Assembly: GCF_007830125.1 (NCBI RefSeq) | Contig: NZ_VLLG01000002.1 | Span: 506,985-570,984, forward strand | DNA length: 64,000 nt | Reading direction: 5' to 3' | DNA from: Chitinophaga japonensis | Lineage (GTDB): Bacteria > Bacteroidota > Bacteroidia > Chitinophagales > Chitinophagaceae | Shown: positions 1 through 8,390 of the stretch, piece by piece | Layout of the letters: each line of letters opens with the position of its first letter | How positions within the stretch are numbered: the first letter of the stretch is position 1 | The notes under the pieces: generated by a model | The model's database searches: none | What the model was told of the DNA's origin: nothing | What the model saw: the letters and a program-made list of their open reading frames with translations, nothing else | Made by a program: the position numbers and the translations under genes

Positions 1-1856
1 AGCTCGGAGAAAATAAAACCGCCGGCTACCGACCCATATGGATAGGAATTCTTGTCTTCGGCCAATACGGAGCTTTGGTCAAAACGCCCGGTCAGCGACA
101 ATACCAGCGTTCTTTTATAATCGATGTTGGATTGTGCATAGAACCCTACTTTCCGGCTCTGGTAGTGGTTCTCCGAATAGCTGATATTGGATGCCTGTCC
201 GATATTGTCAAACCCGGCTACGCTCAACCCGGTGCCGGTAGCGCGCTGGTATTGCGAGTAGGTAGAGAATACGTTATTGCCCAGCAGCAGGTTCACGTTG
301 AAATCACCCCATGTTTTATTGGCATTGATCATGAAATCGTGATTGAACTGCCGGAAATTGATGTTCTGCTCAATGATCTTCCCGGTAGGATTGGAGACGG
401 AGCCGATGGCTTCTGTATATTTATCCTGCTCGGTGTAAATATCCGCCCCCATGCGCTCGGTAATGGTCAGCCAGCTTAAAGGGTTGTAGCTGAGGGTGAT
501 CACGGGTATGAAGCGGTTCACCCGGGCCCCGTTGTGGATATTATCCAGCGCCCAGTAAGGATTGTTCCTGGAATAACGGAACACGCGCTGTGTACCGTCC
601 GGGTTCAGGTAAGGCTGCGGATTCCAGGAAATGGGCGCAGTATAGATGGTCCAGATAGGGCTTTCCAGCGTATAACCTTCCGGCTGGCGGTTGTTGTTGG
701 AGCTGGAATAGTTCAGTTGAAAGACACTGTTCAGGTTCTTTAATATTTTAGTATTGTACTTGGCAAACAGGGCATGCCGCTTGTAGTCCGTTTCAGGCAC
801 CGTGCCGGTCTGGTTCAGGTAGGAATAGGACATCAGGTAGTCCGAGCTGCCATTGCCGCCCGTTACGCTGATGGTGCTGTTGGAAGTAACACCTGTCCTG
901 AAAAAATCCTTGAGCTGGTTGTATTTCTTCGCTTTTTGCCCGTCTATCATGAGCGTGTCCATCAGCGGCCCCCAGGAGCTGCTGGTTTTCTGGTCCTCGC
1001 CATTGTAATAGATGCCTCTTTCGCCCTGCGCATATTTCTCCTGCACTTCCGGGAACCAGGGCGTTTCAAAGGAAATATCCTGGGAAACGGTCACTACCGG
1101 TTTTTTGTCCACGTTGCCCCTGCCGCTTTTGGTGGTGATCATCAGCACGCCACGCGCACCCGCAGAGCCATACAAGGCGGTAGCCGCGGCGCCTTTCAGT
1201 ACGCTGATATTCTCAATAATACCGGGATCAATATCTGCCAGGCGGTTGGTGCCCGGCCCCATGGTGAGGTTGCCGGTTTCATCGTTATTGATGGGCACCC
1301 CGTCTACCACGATCAGCGCCTGGTTGTTGCCAAAAAAGGAAGTGGCGCCCCGTATCACGATCCTGGAAGAACTGCCCGGCGTACCGGAAGCACTGGTGAT
1401 CTGCACACCCGGCACCTTGCCGGACAAGGCATTCACGATGTTCGGCTCCTTGGCTTCCACCAGGGTGGCTCCCTGTACTTCCTGGGCGCTGTAGGTCAGC
1501 ACCCGTTTTTCCCGTTTTACACCCAATGCGGTTACCACCACTTCACTCAGCTCCTCCTGGTTCTCACTCATGGTAATGGTAATGGAAGACTGGTTGCTGA
1601 CGGTTACCTCCGCGGGGTTAAACCCGATAGCGGTAGCAACCAGGGTGGCCGTTCCTTCATAGGATAACGTGAAAGTGCCGTCGGCGCCGGCGGTAGCTCC
1701 CTTGTTGGTGTCTTTGATCTTGACGGTAGCCCCGATAACCGGGAGGCCGCTCTTGTCAATTACCTTTCCCTGGAGGGAAACAGACTGGGCATAGGAACAA
1801 ATACCCACACAGCATAATATTGCTATGCACAATAGCAAATGCGGTTTGAGAGTCAT
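1..1856 (-). CDS. SusC/RagA-family TonB-linked outer membrane receptor, 3' end cut off by window
   Basis: Reading leftwards from an ATG at 1856, the frame stays open to base 1 (about 618 codons), so the C-terminal part of the barrel lies outside the window. An N-terminal signal peptide ends near 'CSYAQ' (residues 20-24). It is followed by a carboxypeptidase-regulatory-like domain (about 26-100), the SusC linker 'EVVVTALGVKR', a plug domain with 'LIVVDGVPIN' and 'YGSAGARGVLMITTKSG', and then the start of the beta-barrel. Family members import oligosaccharides or other large ligands across the outer membrane using TonB energy, normally with a SusD lipoprotein encoded next door. That partner would lie to the left of the window, so the substrate cannot be inferred. 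The start was chosen because the signal peptide begins right there. Confidence 0.93.
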   Translation of the reverse strand, partial: MTLKPHLLLCIAILCCVGICSYAQSVSLQGKVIDKSGLPVIGATVKIKDTNKGATAGADGTFTLSYEGTATLVATAIGFNPAEVTVSNQSSITITMSENQEELSEVVVTALGVKREKRVLTYSAQEVQGATLVEAKEPNIVNALSGKVPGVQITSASGTPGSSSRIVIRGATSFFGNNQALIVVDGVPINNDETGNLTMGPGTNRLADIDPGIIENISVLKGAAATALYGSAGARGVLMITTKSGRGNVDKKPVVTVSQDISFETPWFPEVQEKYAQGERGIYYNGEDQKTSSSWGPLMDTLMIDGQKAKKYNQLKDFFRTGVTSNSTISVTGGNGSSDYLMSYSYLNQTGTVPETDYKRHALFAKYNTKILKNLNSVFQLNYSSSNNNRQPEGYTLESPIWTIYTAPISWNPQPYLNPDGTQRVFRYSRNNPYWALDNIHNGARVNRFIPVITLSYNPLSWLTITERMGADIYTEQDKYTEAIGSVSNPTGKIIEQNINFRQFNHDFMINANKTWGDFNVNLLLGNNVFSTYSQYQRATGTGLSVAGFDNIGQASNISYSENHYQSRKVGFYAQSNIDYKRTLVLSLTGRFDQSSVLAEDKNSYPYGSVAGGFIFSE

Positions 1857-2159
1857 GGCGATCTGGATTTTGGTTTGTACTTACATGTTCATTGTTCGGT
1901 TCAGGACAATATGGTTCCTGCTGTTCCCAGTGCGTTGGCATAACAGCAATCACTATACATACATCTCAATGGACGAGCGTTACATTCTGGTAAGAATGGT
2001 TACAGGTAATTCCCCTTCCCCTGCGCTATAAAAGGATTGTAAAAAAGTAACGGGTTAAAATTATTCATTGTAATCTCAAAACCCTTCAATGATCTTTACC
2101 AAAAATGCCCATATCTTAACCAATGTTCAAAAAATCGGTTAAAATATGGCAAAAAGAGG
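1857..2159. other. intergenic region upstream of the SusC gene
   Basis: This 303-bp AT-rich gap lies between the SusC start and the LysR stop. The word GGTTAA recurs several times (for example near 2049, 2138 and 2158). I found no exact TAnnTTTG box on the minus strand and no convincing hairpin. It presumably holds the SusC promoter, but I cannot point to it. Confidence 0.4.
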
Positions 2160-3074
2160 TTAATCCACCGGTTGGGGAGCGGGCATGGAGGCAAACAATG
2201 CGCGCACCATAGCTACCTGCTGGCTGGTAACTTTTGCAGGATCATAGGCCAGGTAGATCGTGTTGGTAGTGGCCGTCTCGCCCTGCCACAGCTCCTTTAG
2301 CACCCCCTGTTCCAGCAGGGGATTTACCAGGTAGTCCGAAGCAATGGTAACGCCCTGCCCGTTGCTCACGGCCTTGAGGATAAAATCAAAATCGGGTATA
2401 ATGAACCGGGGCTTCAGGGGCGGCCGCTTCCGGAAGTTCCGCAGCCAGAAACGCCGGATGATCATCAGGTCGCTGTTATAGGCAAACCAGTGCTGCGCTG
2501 CCAGCCATTGTTCAGCCTTGCTCATTTCCCCGCCGGCAATATGCCTGGTAAAATCCGCGGTGTCCAGTCCCGGGCCGCCCACCAGCAGGAAGCGCTCATC
2601 CAGCACCGGCTCATACGTGATGTTTTTCTCGTCCGTACGGTGGGTAGCCAGCACAAAATGCAGCTCTCCTTTTGCCAGCCTGGCCATCAGCTCCCTGGTA
2701 ACGCCAAACTCCACTACAATGTGGGAAGGAATGCCATTGATGTGCTCCGCCAGCAGGGCATGGAAGAATTCCTTGGGCCCGCCGATGCTGGTAAGGGCCA
2801 ACTGGCTGCACAAACAATCCTGCCTGAAATGTGTTTCTACATTTTCCAGTGTCTCCACCGCTTCAATGATCTGCGTATAGAACAGTTTGCCATACACAGT
2901 TGGCACCATTTTCCTGGGCTTACGCTCAAAGAGCTGCTGCCCGATGTAGCTTTCCAGCGAAGAAAGGTGCTGGCTGACGTTAGGCTGCGAGATCAGCAGC
3001 TCCTGCGCGGCCCCGGTCAGTGTGCCCGTCTGGTAAATGGCCTTAAATGTGCGGTACCATTCAAAGTTCAACAT
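2160..3074 (-). CDS. LysR-family transcriptional regulator
   Basis: The protein has 304 residues, the usual LysR length. Residues 1-60 form the winged helix-turn-helix ('TGTLTGAAQELLISQPNVSQ', 'LSSLESYIGQQLFER'), followed by a linker helix and an effector-binding domain from about residue 90. LysR proteins usually bind the promoter they share with a divergent gene and respond to a small ligand. Here the divergent neighbour is the SDR dehydrogenase starting at 3194, with a 119-bp gap carrying two AT-rich dyads. I infer that this protein controls the SDR/hydrolase/epimerase genes and itself. The inducer cannot be read from the sequence. Confidence 0.93.
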   Translation of the reverse strand: MLNFEWYRTFKAIYQTGTLTGAAQELLISQPNVSQHLSSLESYIGQQLFERKPRKMVPTVYGKLFYTQIIEAVETLENVETHFRQDCLCSQLALTSIGGPKEFFHALLAEHINGIPSHIVVEFGVTRELMARLAKGELHFVLATHRTDEKNITYEPVLDERFLLVGGPGLDTADFTRHIAGGEMSKAEQWLAAQHWFAYNSDLMIIRRFWLRNFRKRPPLKPRFIIPDFDFILKAVSNGQGVTIASDYLVNPLLEQGVLKELWQGETATTNTIYLAYDPAKVTSQQVAMVRALFASMPAPQPVD

Positions 3075-3083
3075 GCTGCAAAT

Positions 3084-3132
3084 CTATAAATAAATTTATA
3101 GCACCCTATAAATCAAATTATTTTATTTATAC
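3084..3132. promoter_or_regulatory. candidate LysR operator dyads in the divergent promoter region
   Basis: 3084-3101 reads CTATAAAT-AA-ATTTATAG, a perfect 8-bp inverted repeat with a 2-nt spacer. A second copy of the same half-sites follows: CTATAAAT at 3106-3113, then 11 nt, then ATTTATA at 3125-3131. A -7-like box CAACTTTG lies at 3145-3152, facing the SDR gene. The two dyads at the junction of a LysR gene and its divergent partner suggest an operator; this is inference. Confidence 0.55.
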
Positions 3133-3193
3133 AAAAAGCCACCTCAACTTTGCAGTGTAAAAATTCGATCCATAAATTTTAAACGAACATATC

Positions 3194-3988
3194 ATGGACT
3201 TACAGTTAAAAGGAAAAACGGCTTTCATCAGCGGCTCCACGCAGGGCATCGGCTTTGCCATCGCCCGGCAACTGCTGCAGGAAGGCGCGGCAGTGATCAT
3301 CAACGGCAGGACCACCCAAAGAATGAACGATAGCATTGAAAAGCTGCAACAGGAAGTGCCTGGCGCCCGTGTAAAAGGCATAGCGGCGGACTTCTCCAAG
3401 GCGGCCGAAGTAATAAAATTGACAGCGCAATTGCAGGACGTGGACATCCTGGTCAATAATGCCGGCATCTTTGAGCCCAAACCCTTTGGAGAGATCACGG
3501 ACGAGGAATGGCTCCGTTTCTTTGAAGTGAACGTGCTGAGCGGCGTACGGCTGTCCCGCGCGCTGCTGCCCGGCATGCTGGAAAGGAACTGGGGGCGCAT
3601 CATTTTCATCTCCAGCGAATCCGGTATCAATATCCCGGAAGAAATGATCCATTACGGCACTACCAAAACCGCACAGCTCTCCGTAAGCCGCGGGCTGGCG
3701 GAGCTCACCAAAGGCACCGGCGTTACGGTAAACGCTATCCTGCCCGGTCCCACCAAATCAGAAGGCGTGGAGGAATTCATTAAACAGGTGGCTGACTCCA
3801 ACCAGGTGACGCCGGAACAGGCGGAACAGGACTTCTTTAAAACCATGCGCCCTACCTCCCTGCTGCAGCGCTTTGCAGATGTAACGGAAGTAGCCAGCCT
3901 GGTCACCTATGTATCCAGCCCACTGTCATCCGCCACCAACGGCACCGCACTACGTGTAGACGGCGGCGTTGTAAAAATGATCCTTTGA
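3194..3988 (+). CDS. SDR-family NAD(P)-dependent oxidoreductase
   Basis: This 264-residue protein is a classical short-chain dehydrogenase/reductase. Visible motifs are the nucleotide-binding GSTQGIG at residues 14-20, the NNAG structural motif at 88-91, a serine near 141 and the catalytic Y154-x3-K158 (YGTTK). It should reduce or oxidise a carbonyl/alcohol using NAD(P)H in the cytoplasm; the substrate is not evident. It is divergent from the LysR regulator and is followed after 31 bp by a beta-lactamase-family hydrolase in the same direction, so the two are probably co-transcribed. Confidence 0.93.
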   Translation: MDLQLKGKTAFISGSTQGIGFAIARQLLQEGAAVIINGRTTQRMNDSIEKLQQEVPGARVKGIAADFSKAAEVIKLTAQLQDVDILVNNAGIFEPKPFGEITDEEWLRFFEVNVLSGVRLSRALLPGMLERNWGRIIFISSESGINIPEEMIHYGTTKTAQLSVSRGLAELTKGTGVTVNAILPGPTKSEGVEEFIKQVADSNQVTPEQAEQDFFKTMRPTSLLQRFADVTEVASLVTYVSSPLSSATNGTALRVDGGVVKMIL

Positions 3989-4019
3989 TACCCCGGTAAC
4001 TCAATAAAAAATACCATAC

Positions 4020-5297
4020 ATGCAATATGCGAAAAAGCTGCTGCTGCTTTTTCAGGGGATGCTTTTTGCCCTCACTACCGCCCGGGCGCAGCAGGATATT
4101 GACCCAACAAGACTGGCGCGCATAGACAGCTTTATTATGCGCCACATCAACGAAAAACACATACCCGGCGGCGTAGCGCTGATCCTCCGCAACGGGCAGC
4201 CCATCTACAGCAAAGCCTTTGGCTATGCCGACGTGGAAAGTAAAAGACCCATGCGGGTCAACAGCATCTTCCGGATCGCATCACAGTCCAAAGCCATTAC
4301 CAGCCTGGCCGTGATGATGCTCTGGGAGGAAGGTAAGTTCCTGCTGGACGACCCGGTATCCATGTACATCCCGGCGTTTAAAAACCCGCGGGTGCTGGTG
4401 AGCTACAATGCCGGGGATACTACCTACACCACCCGCCCGGCCAGCCGCGAGATCACCATCCGCGACCTGCTGCGGCATACCTCCGGCATAGCCTATGCCG
4501 CTGTGTTCAGCGACCCGCGCATGTGGGCCATCTACCAGAAAGCAGGCGTGCCCAGCGGCATCGGCACCACCGCCTCCACCCTGGAAGAAAAAATGGCGCT
4601 GCTGGCAAAGCTGCCCCTGCAGCACGATCCCGGGGAGGCCTTTACCTACGGCCTGAATACGGACCTACTGGGCTACCTGGTGGAAATATGGAGCGGGCAG
4701 CGCTTTGACGTGTTCCTGCGCCAGCGGGTACTGGAGCCGCTGGAAATGACGGATACCTGGTTTCACCTGCCAAAGGAAAAACAGGGCCGCCTGGTAACCC
4801 TATACGAAAGCAGGGGCGACAGCCTGGTGAAAGTAACGCATCCCATTTACGAAGGGGTAGACCCGCTGTTTCCCAACCTGGACGGCAGCTACCTGTCCGG
4901 CGGGGCCGGGCTTAGCGCTACCGTAGCGGATTATGCCAGGTTCCTTTCCCTGTACCTGAACAAAGGCGTTTATAAAAACAAGCGGCTGCTGAGCGCCAGC
5001 ACGGTGGACCTGATGCTGGCCAACCAACTGGCGGAAGGGGTGCATGCCTCCCCCGCCCCGGCACAGCCGGCGCATTTCCGGTTCAGCCTGGGCGGCTTTG
5101 CGCTGGAAACACCGGAGAACGACCACCTGCTGCCTTGCCGTGTGGGCGCCTTTGGCTGGGGCGGCGCCTTTAATACCCATTACTGGGCTGATCCGGAGGA
5201 AAAGCTGGTAGCGCTCTTCTTCACGCAGGAATACCTGTCACCCTGGTGGCGCATCGGCGAGGAGTTCAAGGTGCTGACGTACCAGGCCATTAATTAA
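4020..5297 (+). CDS. serine hydrolase, beta-lactamase (class C/PBP-like) family
   Basis: A 425-residue secreted protein with an N-terminal signal peptide ending around 'TTARAQ' (residue 24). The nucleophile motif SxxK is S88-QS-K91 ('RIASQSK'), and 'FTYGLNTDLLG' provides the tyrosine motif in the esterase-like form rather than a strict YxN. 'GWGGAF' near the C-terminus replaces the KTG box, as in EstB/PBP4*-type members. These proteins are periplasmic or surface esterases, peptidases or beta-lactamase relatives, and the exact activity cannot be assigned. It sits between the SDR and an epimerase-like gene on the same strand, consistent with one small operon. Confidence 0.88.
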   Translation: MQYAKKLLLLFQGMLFALTTARAQQDIDPTRLARIDSFIMRHINEKHIPGGVALILRNGQPIYSKAFGYADVESKRPMRVNSIFRIASQSKAITSLAVMMLWEEGKFLLDDPVSMYIPAFKNPRVLVSYNAGDTTYTTRPASREITIRDLLRHTSGIAYAAVFSDPRMWAIYQKAGVPSGIGTTASTLEEKMALLAKLPLQHDPGEAFTYGLNTDLLGYLVEIWSGQRFDVFLRQRVLEPLEMTDTWFHLPKEKQGRLVTLYESRGDSLVKVTHPIYEGVDPLFPNLDGSYLSGGAGLSATVADYARFLSLYLNKGVYKNKRLLSASTVDLMLANQLAEGVHASPAPAQPAHFRFSLGGFALETPENDHLLPCRVGAFGWGGAFNTHYWADPEEKLVALFFTQEYLSPWWRIGEEFKVLTYQAIN

Positions 5298-5380
5298 TGC
5301 TTCTGACTGGCGCGAAATATGTTGCGCATTTATTCAGCTAAATATATTTACCAGCACATTGGCACATCAAAACAGTTTTT

Positions 5381-6280
5381 ATGCAAACATCATTAAAAAA
5401 AGTGTTCATTACCGGTGCTACCGGTTATATAGGCGGCTCCGTAGCGGCGCACCTGGCGCATAACGGGTACGTGGTAACGGGGCTGGTAAGAAAAGCGGCA
5501 GATATTTCCCGGCTGAAAGCGCTGGGCATCCGGGCCGTACAGGGCGACCTGGATAATGTAAGCGTCATTACCGAACAGGCGCAGGCTGCGGACGCCATCA
5601 TCAACGCCGCCAGCGCAGACAATCCCTACGTGGTGGCTACCCTGCTGGCAGCCCTTGCCGGTACCGGCAAAACGCTGATCCACACCTCCGGCTCCAGCAT
5701 TGCCGGCGATAAGGCAGCGGGGGAGCACGGCCCGCAAACCCGCTACAGCGTAATACCTACGGAGCCCCTGCTGGAAAAGGCGGGGCGCGTAGCCATCGAC
5801 CGCACCGTGATGGGCGCAACGGAACAGGGCCTGCGCAGCATCGTGATATGCCCTACCATGATCTATGGCGATGGCCTGGGCTTAAAAAAGGACAGCATAC
5901 AGGTGCCCCTGCTGCGGCAGGCCGCCCGGCAGTACCAGGCCGGCGTATTTATTGGCAAAGGCGCCAATGTATGGTCCAACGTACATATCAGGGACCTGGC
6001 ACAGCTTTACCAACTGGCCCTGGAGAAGGCCCCTGCAGGCGCCTTTTATTATGCAGAGAACGGGGAGGCGGCCATCTTTGACATTGCAGAGGTGATCAGC
6101 CGCCTGCCGGGCTTTAACGGGAAGACCCGCAGCCTGTCCATGGACGAAGCCATTGCCTTATGGGGGGCGGAAGGCGCACATTTCGGGCTGGGTTCCAACA
6201 GTTATGTGAGCGCGGAAAGGGCCCGGGAAGAGCTGGGATGGCAGCCGGCAGAAAGAGATATCCTGCAGCATGTGCAATAG
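5381..6280 (+). CDS. NAD(P)-binding epimerase/dehydratase-family protein (atypical SDR)
   Basis: A 299-residue Rossmann protein with the extended-SDR nucleotide motif GATGYIGG close to the N-terminus (residues 12-19) and 'HTSGSSIAGD' in the central strand. I could not identify a canonical YxxxK active site, which is common in atypical SDRs that act as reductases or isomerases of small molecules. The start follows an AT-rich leader. The 83-bp gap to the upstream hydrolase allows either co-transcription or a separate promoter. The downstream gap holds two intrinsic terminators. Confidence 0.85.
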   Translation: MQTSLKKVFITGATGYIGGSVAAHLAHNGYVVTGLVRKAADISRLKALGIRAVQGDLDNVSVITEQAQAADAIINAASADNPYVVATLLAALAGTGKTLIHTSGSSIAGDKAAGEHGPQTRYSVIPTEPLLEKAGRVAIDRTVMGATEQGLRSIVICPTMIYGDGLGLKKDSIQVPLLRQAARQYQAGVFIGKGANVWSNVHIRDLAQLYQLALEKAPAGAFYYAENGEAAIFDIAEVISRLPGFNGKTRSLSMDEAIALWGAEGAHFGLGSNSYVSAERAREELGWQPAERDILQHVQ

Positions 6281-6368
6281 CCGGGTATCTTTTTTTTGCT
6301 ACTTAACTGCGTATTAACGAGTTACGGTATGGAAAGTCCTATTATTGTGCTGTCGATCAAGCGATTTC

Positions 6369-6392
6369 ACACCTGAGGAGGTGTTTGTTTTT
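6369..6392 (+). terminator. intrinsic terminator (first of two)
   Basis: Stem ACACCT / AGGTGT (6369-6374 / 6379-6384) with a GAGG loop, followed by a T-rich run interrupted by one G. It lies 89 bp downstream of the epimerase-like gene and overlaps the end of a 15-codon open frame. Confidence 0.6.
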
Positions 6393-6423
6393 GGGTTTTC
6401 ATAACGTGATTTATTAAATAGGG

Positions 6424-6450
6424 ACCGCCTGTTCAGGCGGTTTCTTTTTT
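6424..6450 (+). terminator. intrinsic terminator (second of two)
   Basis: Perfect 7-bp stem ACCGCCT / AGGCGGT (6424-6430 / 6435-6441), loop GTTC, then TTCTTTTTT. This is a classical Rho-independent terminator reading rightwards. Confidence 0.8.
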
Positions 6451-6625
6451 GTACGAATACAGGAGCGGGTCCTTTCGCAACTGCATCGCAGCAAATATTT
6501 AACAAATAGCAAATAAATTACTTTGTTAATACCTGCTTTTTTCTGCGGCCAACACTTGCTTTCTACCACGAAAGTGTTATCTTTATCGCTCACGTATGCC
6601 ATTTGACGTTCTAACCATGTAGCTC

Positions 6626-6838
6626 ATGAAAAAAACTGCCCTCATCTCCCTATTGGTTGGTGCGCTGATAGCTATCCTATCCTATATTGCCACCGAAGCA
6701 AACTTGCTTGGTGTTAAAACATTCTTCAAGATCGGGTTTACTGGCCTCGGGTTAATGATCCTGGCAGCCGGTTACTTCATGATCTCTTTCCTGCTGGAAT
6801 GGGCTAAAGACACGGAGTTTTTCAAAAAGATACTATAA
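6626..6838 (+). CDS. small protein with two predicted membrane segments
   Basis: A 70-residue protein I do not recognise. Residues about 4-24 (starting KTALISLLVGALIAILSYI) and about 35-58 ('IGFTGLGLMILAAGYF') are hydrophobic and form two likely transmembrane helices, with a short charged tail (KDTEFFKKIL). It stands alone behind two terminators and is convergent with the response regulator on the other strand, only 4 bp apart. Codon use and the lysine-rich N-terminus look like a real gene. No function can be assigned. Confidence 0.65.
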   Translation: MKKTALISLLVGALIAILSYIATEANLLGVKTFFKIGFTGLGLMILAAGYFMISFLLEWAKDTEFFKKIL

Positions 6839-6842
6839 CCGC

Positions 6843-7301
6843 CTATACCGGCAACTGCACGGTATTGAACCAGTAAGTATGTAACATGCCGGCAAACTGT
6901 ACCAGGTCTGCAAAGTTGGTAGGCTTGATCATGTAGCTGTTTACACCCAGCTCATAGCATTTGCTGATATCCTTGGCGGCGGTGGAAGTGGTAAGGATAA
7001 CGATAGGTACAGACTTCAGCCGGTTGTCCTCCTTGATCTCGCGCAGGGCTTCCCGGCCGTCTTTCTTTGGCATGTTCAGATCCAGCAGTATCAGGCTGGG
7101 AAAAGGATACTTCACTTCATCCCTGTATTTTCCTCTCCGGTAGAGATACTGCAAAAGGTCCTCGCCGTTCTCCACGAAACACATATCCAGGTCCGCCTTA
7201 TTCTCTTCAAACGCTACTTTTATTAGTTCCCGGTCATCCGCATCGTCATCGGCCACCAATATACACTTCCTGGTTTGCTGGCCATTACCGTTAATGATCA
7301 T
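6843..7301 (-). CDS. single-domain response regulator (CheY-like receiver)
   Basis: The 152 residues form a stand-alone receiver domain with no DNA-binding output. The acidic cluster DDD is at 18-20, the phospho-acceptor is D74 in 'ILLDLNMPKKDG', the switch threonine is T105 and the conserved lysine is K126 ('YMIKP'). Proteins of this type with an insertion after the first strand ('EDLLQYLYRRGKY') are common partners of hybrid or phytochrome-like histidine kinases, but no kinase lies in the window. The cognate kinase and output are therefore unknown. Confidence 0.92.
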   Translation of the reverse strand: MIINGNGQQTRKCILVADDDADDRELIKVAFEENKADLDMCFVENGEDLLQYLYRRGKYRDEVKYPFPSLILLDLNMPKKDGREALREIKEDNRLKSVPIVILTTSTAAKDISKCYELGVNSYMIKPTNFADLVQFAGMLHTYWFNTVQLPV

Positions 7302-7403
7302 TCAAGTATTGGGTTTAGGGCTAAAATTACAACAAATGTGGTATGATCAGTATGCTTTCCCGACGATGTACCAAAATTTGAGGGCAGATACCCAACACGA
7401 TGC

Positions 7404-8330
7404 TTATTGCTTACGGAGTTCCGCCAGTTGTGCGAACAATTCTTTTTCTTTCTCTGAAAGCTGCCGGGGAACGTGGATCATGGCGGTCAGGTAAAGGTCT
7501 CCGGGCTGTGACGCATTGTTATAAGCCGGCATGCCCATGCCTTTCAGGCGGAATACCCGGCCGCTGTCCGTACCGGCGGGAACGTTCATGCTCAGCGGGC
7601 CGCCCAGGCCCTGTACGGTGGCCTTGCCGCCCAGTACTGCCGTATACAGGTCTACCGGGACATCGGCATACACGTCCTTTCCTTTCAGCTCAAACGCGGT
7701 ATGCGGCGCCAGCCGGATCGTGATCAGCAGATCGCCGTTCTCTGCGCCGCCACGGCCAGGCGCGCCTTTTCCTTTCAGGCGGATCACCTGCCCTTCGTAC
7801 AGGCCGGGCTTCAGCTTAATGTTCAGGCGCTCACCGTTCACGATCACCTGGTGCGTACCGCCTTTGTAGGCGTCCTCCAGGGACACTTCCATGGTAGCAG
7901 TTACATCCTGGCCCCTGCCGGCGCGTGTGCGCTGCCGCTGGCTGCCTCCGCCAAACGGGCGCCCGAAGATCTGCTCAAAGAAGTCGGAAAAATGACCGCC
8001 TTCAAAGAAGTCCTCAGCACTGCCCTGGTAGGATGTATAGGTATCGCCGCCGGTGCTCCACTGGCTCCAGTCAAAGTCCTGGGGACGGCCGCCGTGGCGC
8101 TCGTAGTTCCGCCAGTTCTCTCCCAACTGGTCATATTTCCTGCGCTTCTCGGGATCGCTCAGTACTTCATAGGCCTCATTCACCTCTTTGAACTTTTCCT
8201 CTGCCGCTTTGTCACCCGGATTTTTATCCGGGTGGTACTTTACCGCCAGCTTGCGATAGGCTTTTTTCAAGGCGGCATCGGTCACATCCCTCTCTACTCC
8301 CAGTATTTTATAATAATCCTTGAAGTCCAT
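7404..8330 (-). CDS. DnaJ/CbpA-type co-chaperone
   Basis: A 308-residue type II J-domain protein. Residues 1-70 are the J domain with the HPD motif at 33-35 ('KYHPDKNPG'). A Gly/Phe-rich stretch follows ('[12 protein letters not shown]', about 118-135), then the two C-terminal substrate-binding beta domains. It lacks the zinc-finger cysteines of true DnaJ, so it resembles E. coli CbpA. It should stimulate DnaK ATPase activity and deliver clients. The start codon directly follows a perfect 10-bp hairpin. Confidence 0.93.
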   Translation of the reverse strand: MDFKDYYKILGVERDVTDAALKKAYRKLAVKYHPDKNPGDKAAEEKFKEVNEAYEVLSDPEKRRKYDQLGENWRNYERHGGRPQDFDWSQWSTGGDTYTSYQGSAEDFFEGGHFSDFFEQIFGRPFGGGSQRQRTRAGRGQDVTATMEVSLEDAYKGGTHQVIVNGERLNIKLKPGLYEGQVIRLKGKGAPGRGGAENGDLLITIRLAPHTAFELKGKDVYADVPVDLYTAVLGGKATVQGLGGPLSMNVPAGTDSGRVFRLKGMGMPAYNNASQPGDLYLTAMIHVPRQLSEKEKELFAQLAELRKQ

Positions 8331-8388
8331 ATGCTGTGTTCATCAAGAAGTATACCACCCGGTAAACACAGCATTTATGGCAAAGTTC
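8331..8388 (-). promoter_or_regulatory. leader hairpin abutting the CbpA-like start codon
   Basis: On the minus strand, ATGCTGTGTT (8374-8365) and AACACAGCAT (8340-8331) form a perfect 10-bp stem with a 24-nt loop, and the second arm ends exactly at the start codon (8330). A -7-like box GAACTTTG lies at 8388-8381, so a transcript from it would begin at about the first base of the stem. It is not a CIRCE element. The position suggests control of translation of a chaperone gene. Confidence 0.45.
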
Positions 8389-8390
8389 AA

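Larger units (their letters stand above)
6281..6625. other. intergenic region with two tandem terminators and a possible 15-codon leader ORF
   Basis: This 345-bp gap contains two hairpin-plus-T-tract structures listed separately. Just before the first is a tiny open frame, 6329-6376 (15 codons, MESPIIVLSIKRFHT), whose stop codon falls inside the hairpin. Bases 6342-6362 match a 21-nt stretch at 61039-61059 in 18 positions. Nothing else stands out. Confidence 0.45.

Noticed and set aside
8331..8388. CIRCE heat-shock element before the CbpA-like gene
   Set aside because: The repeat sequence and the 24-nt spacer do not match TTAGCACTC-N9-GAGTGCTAA.
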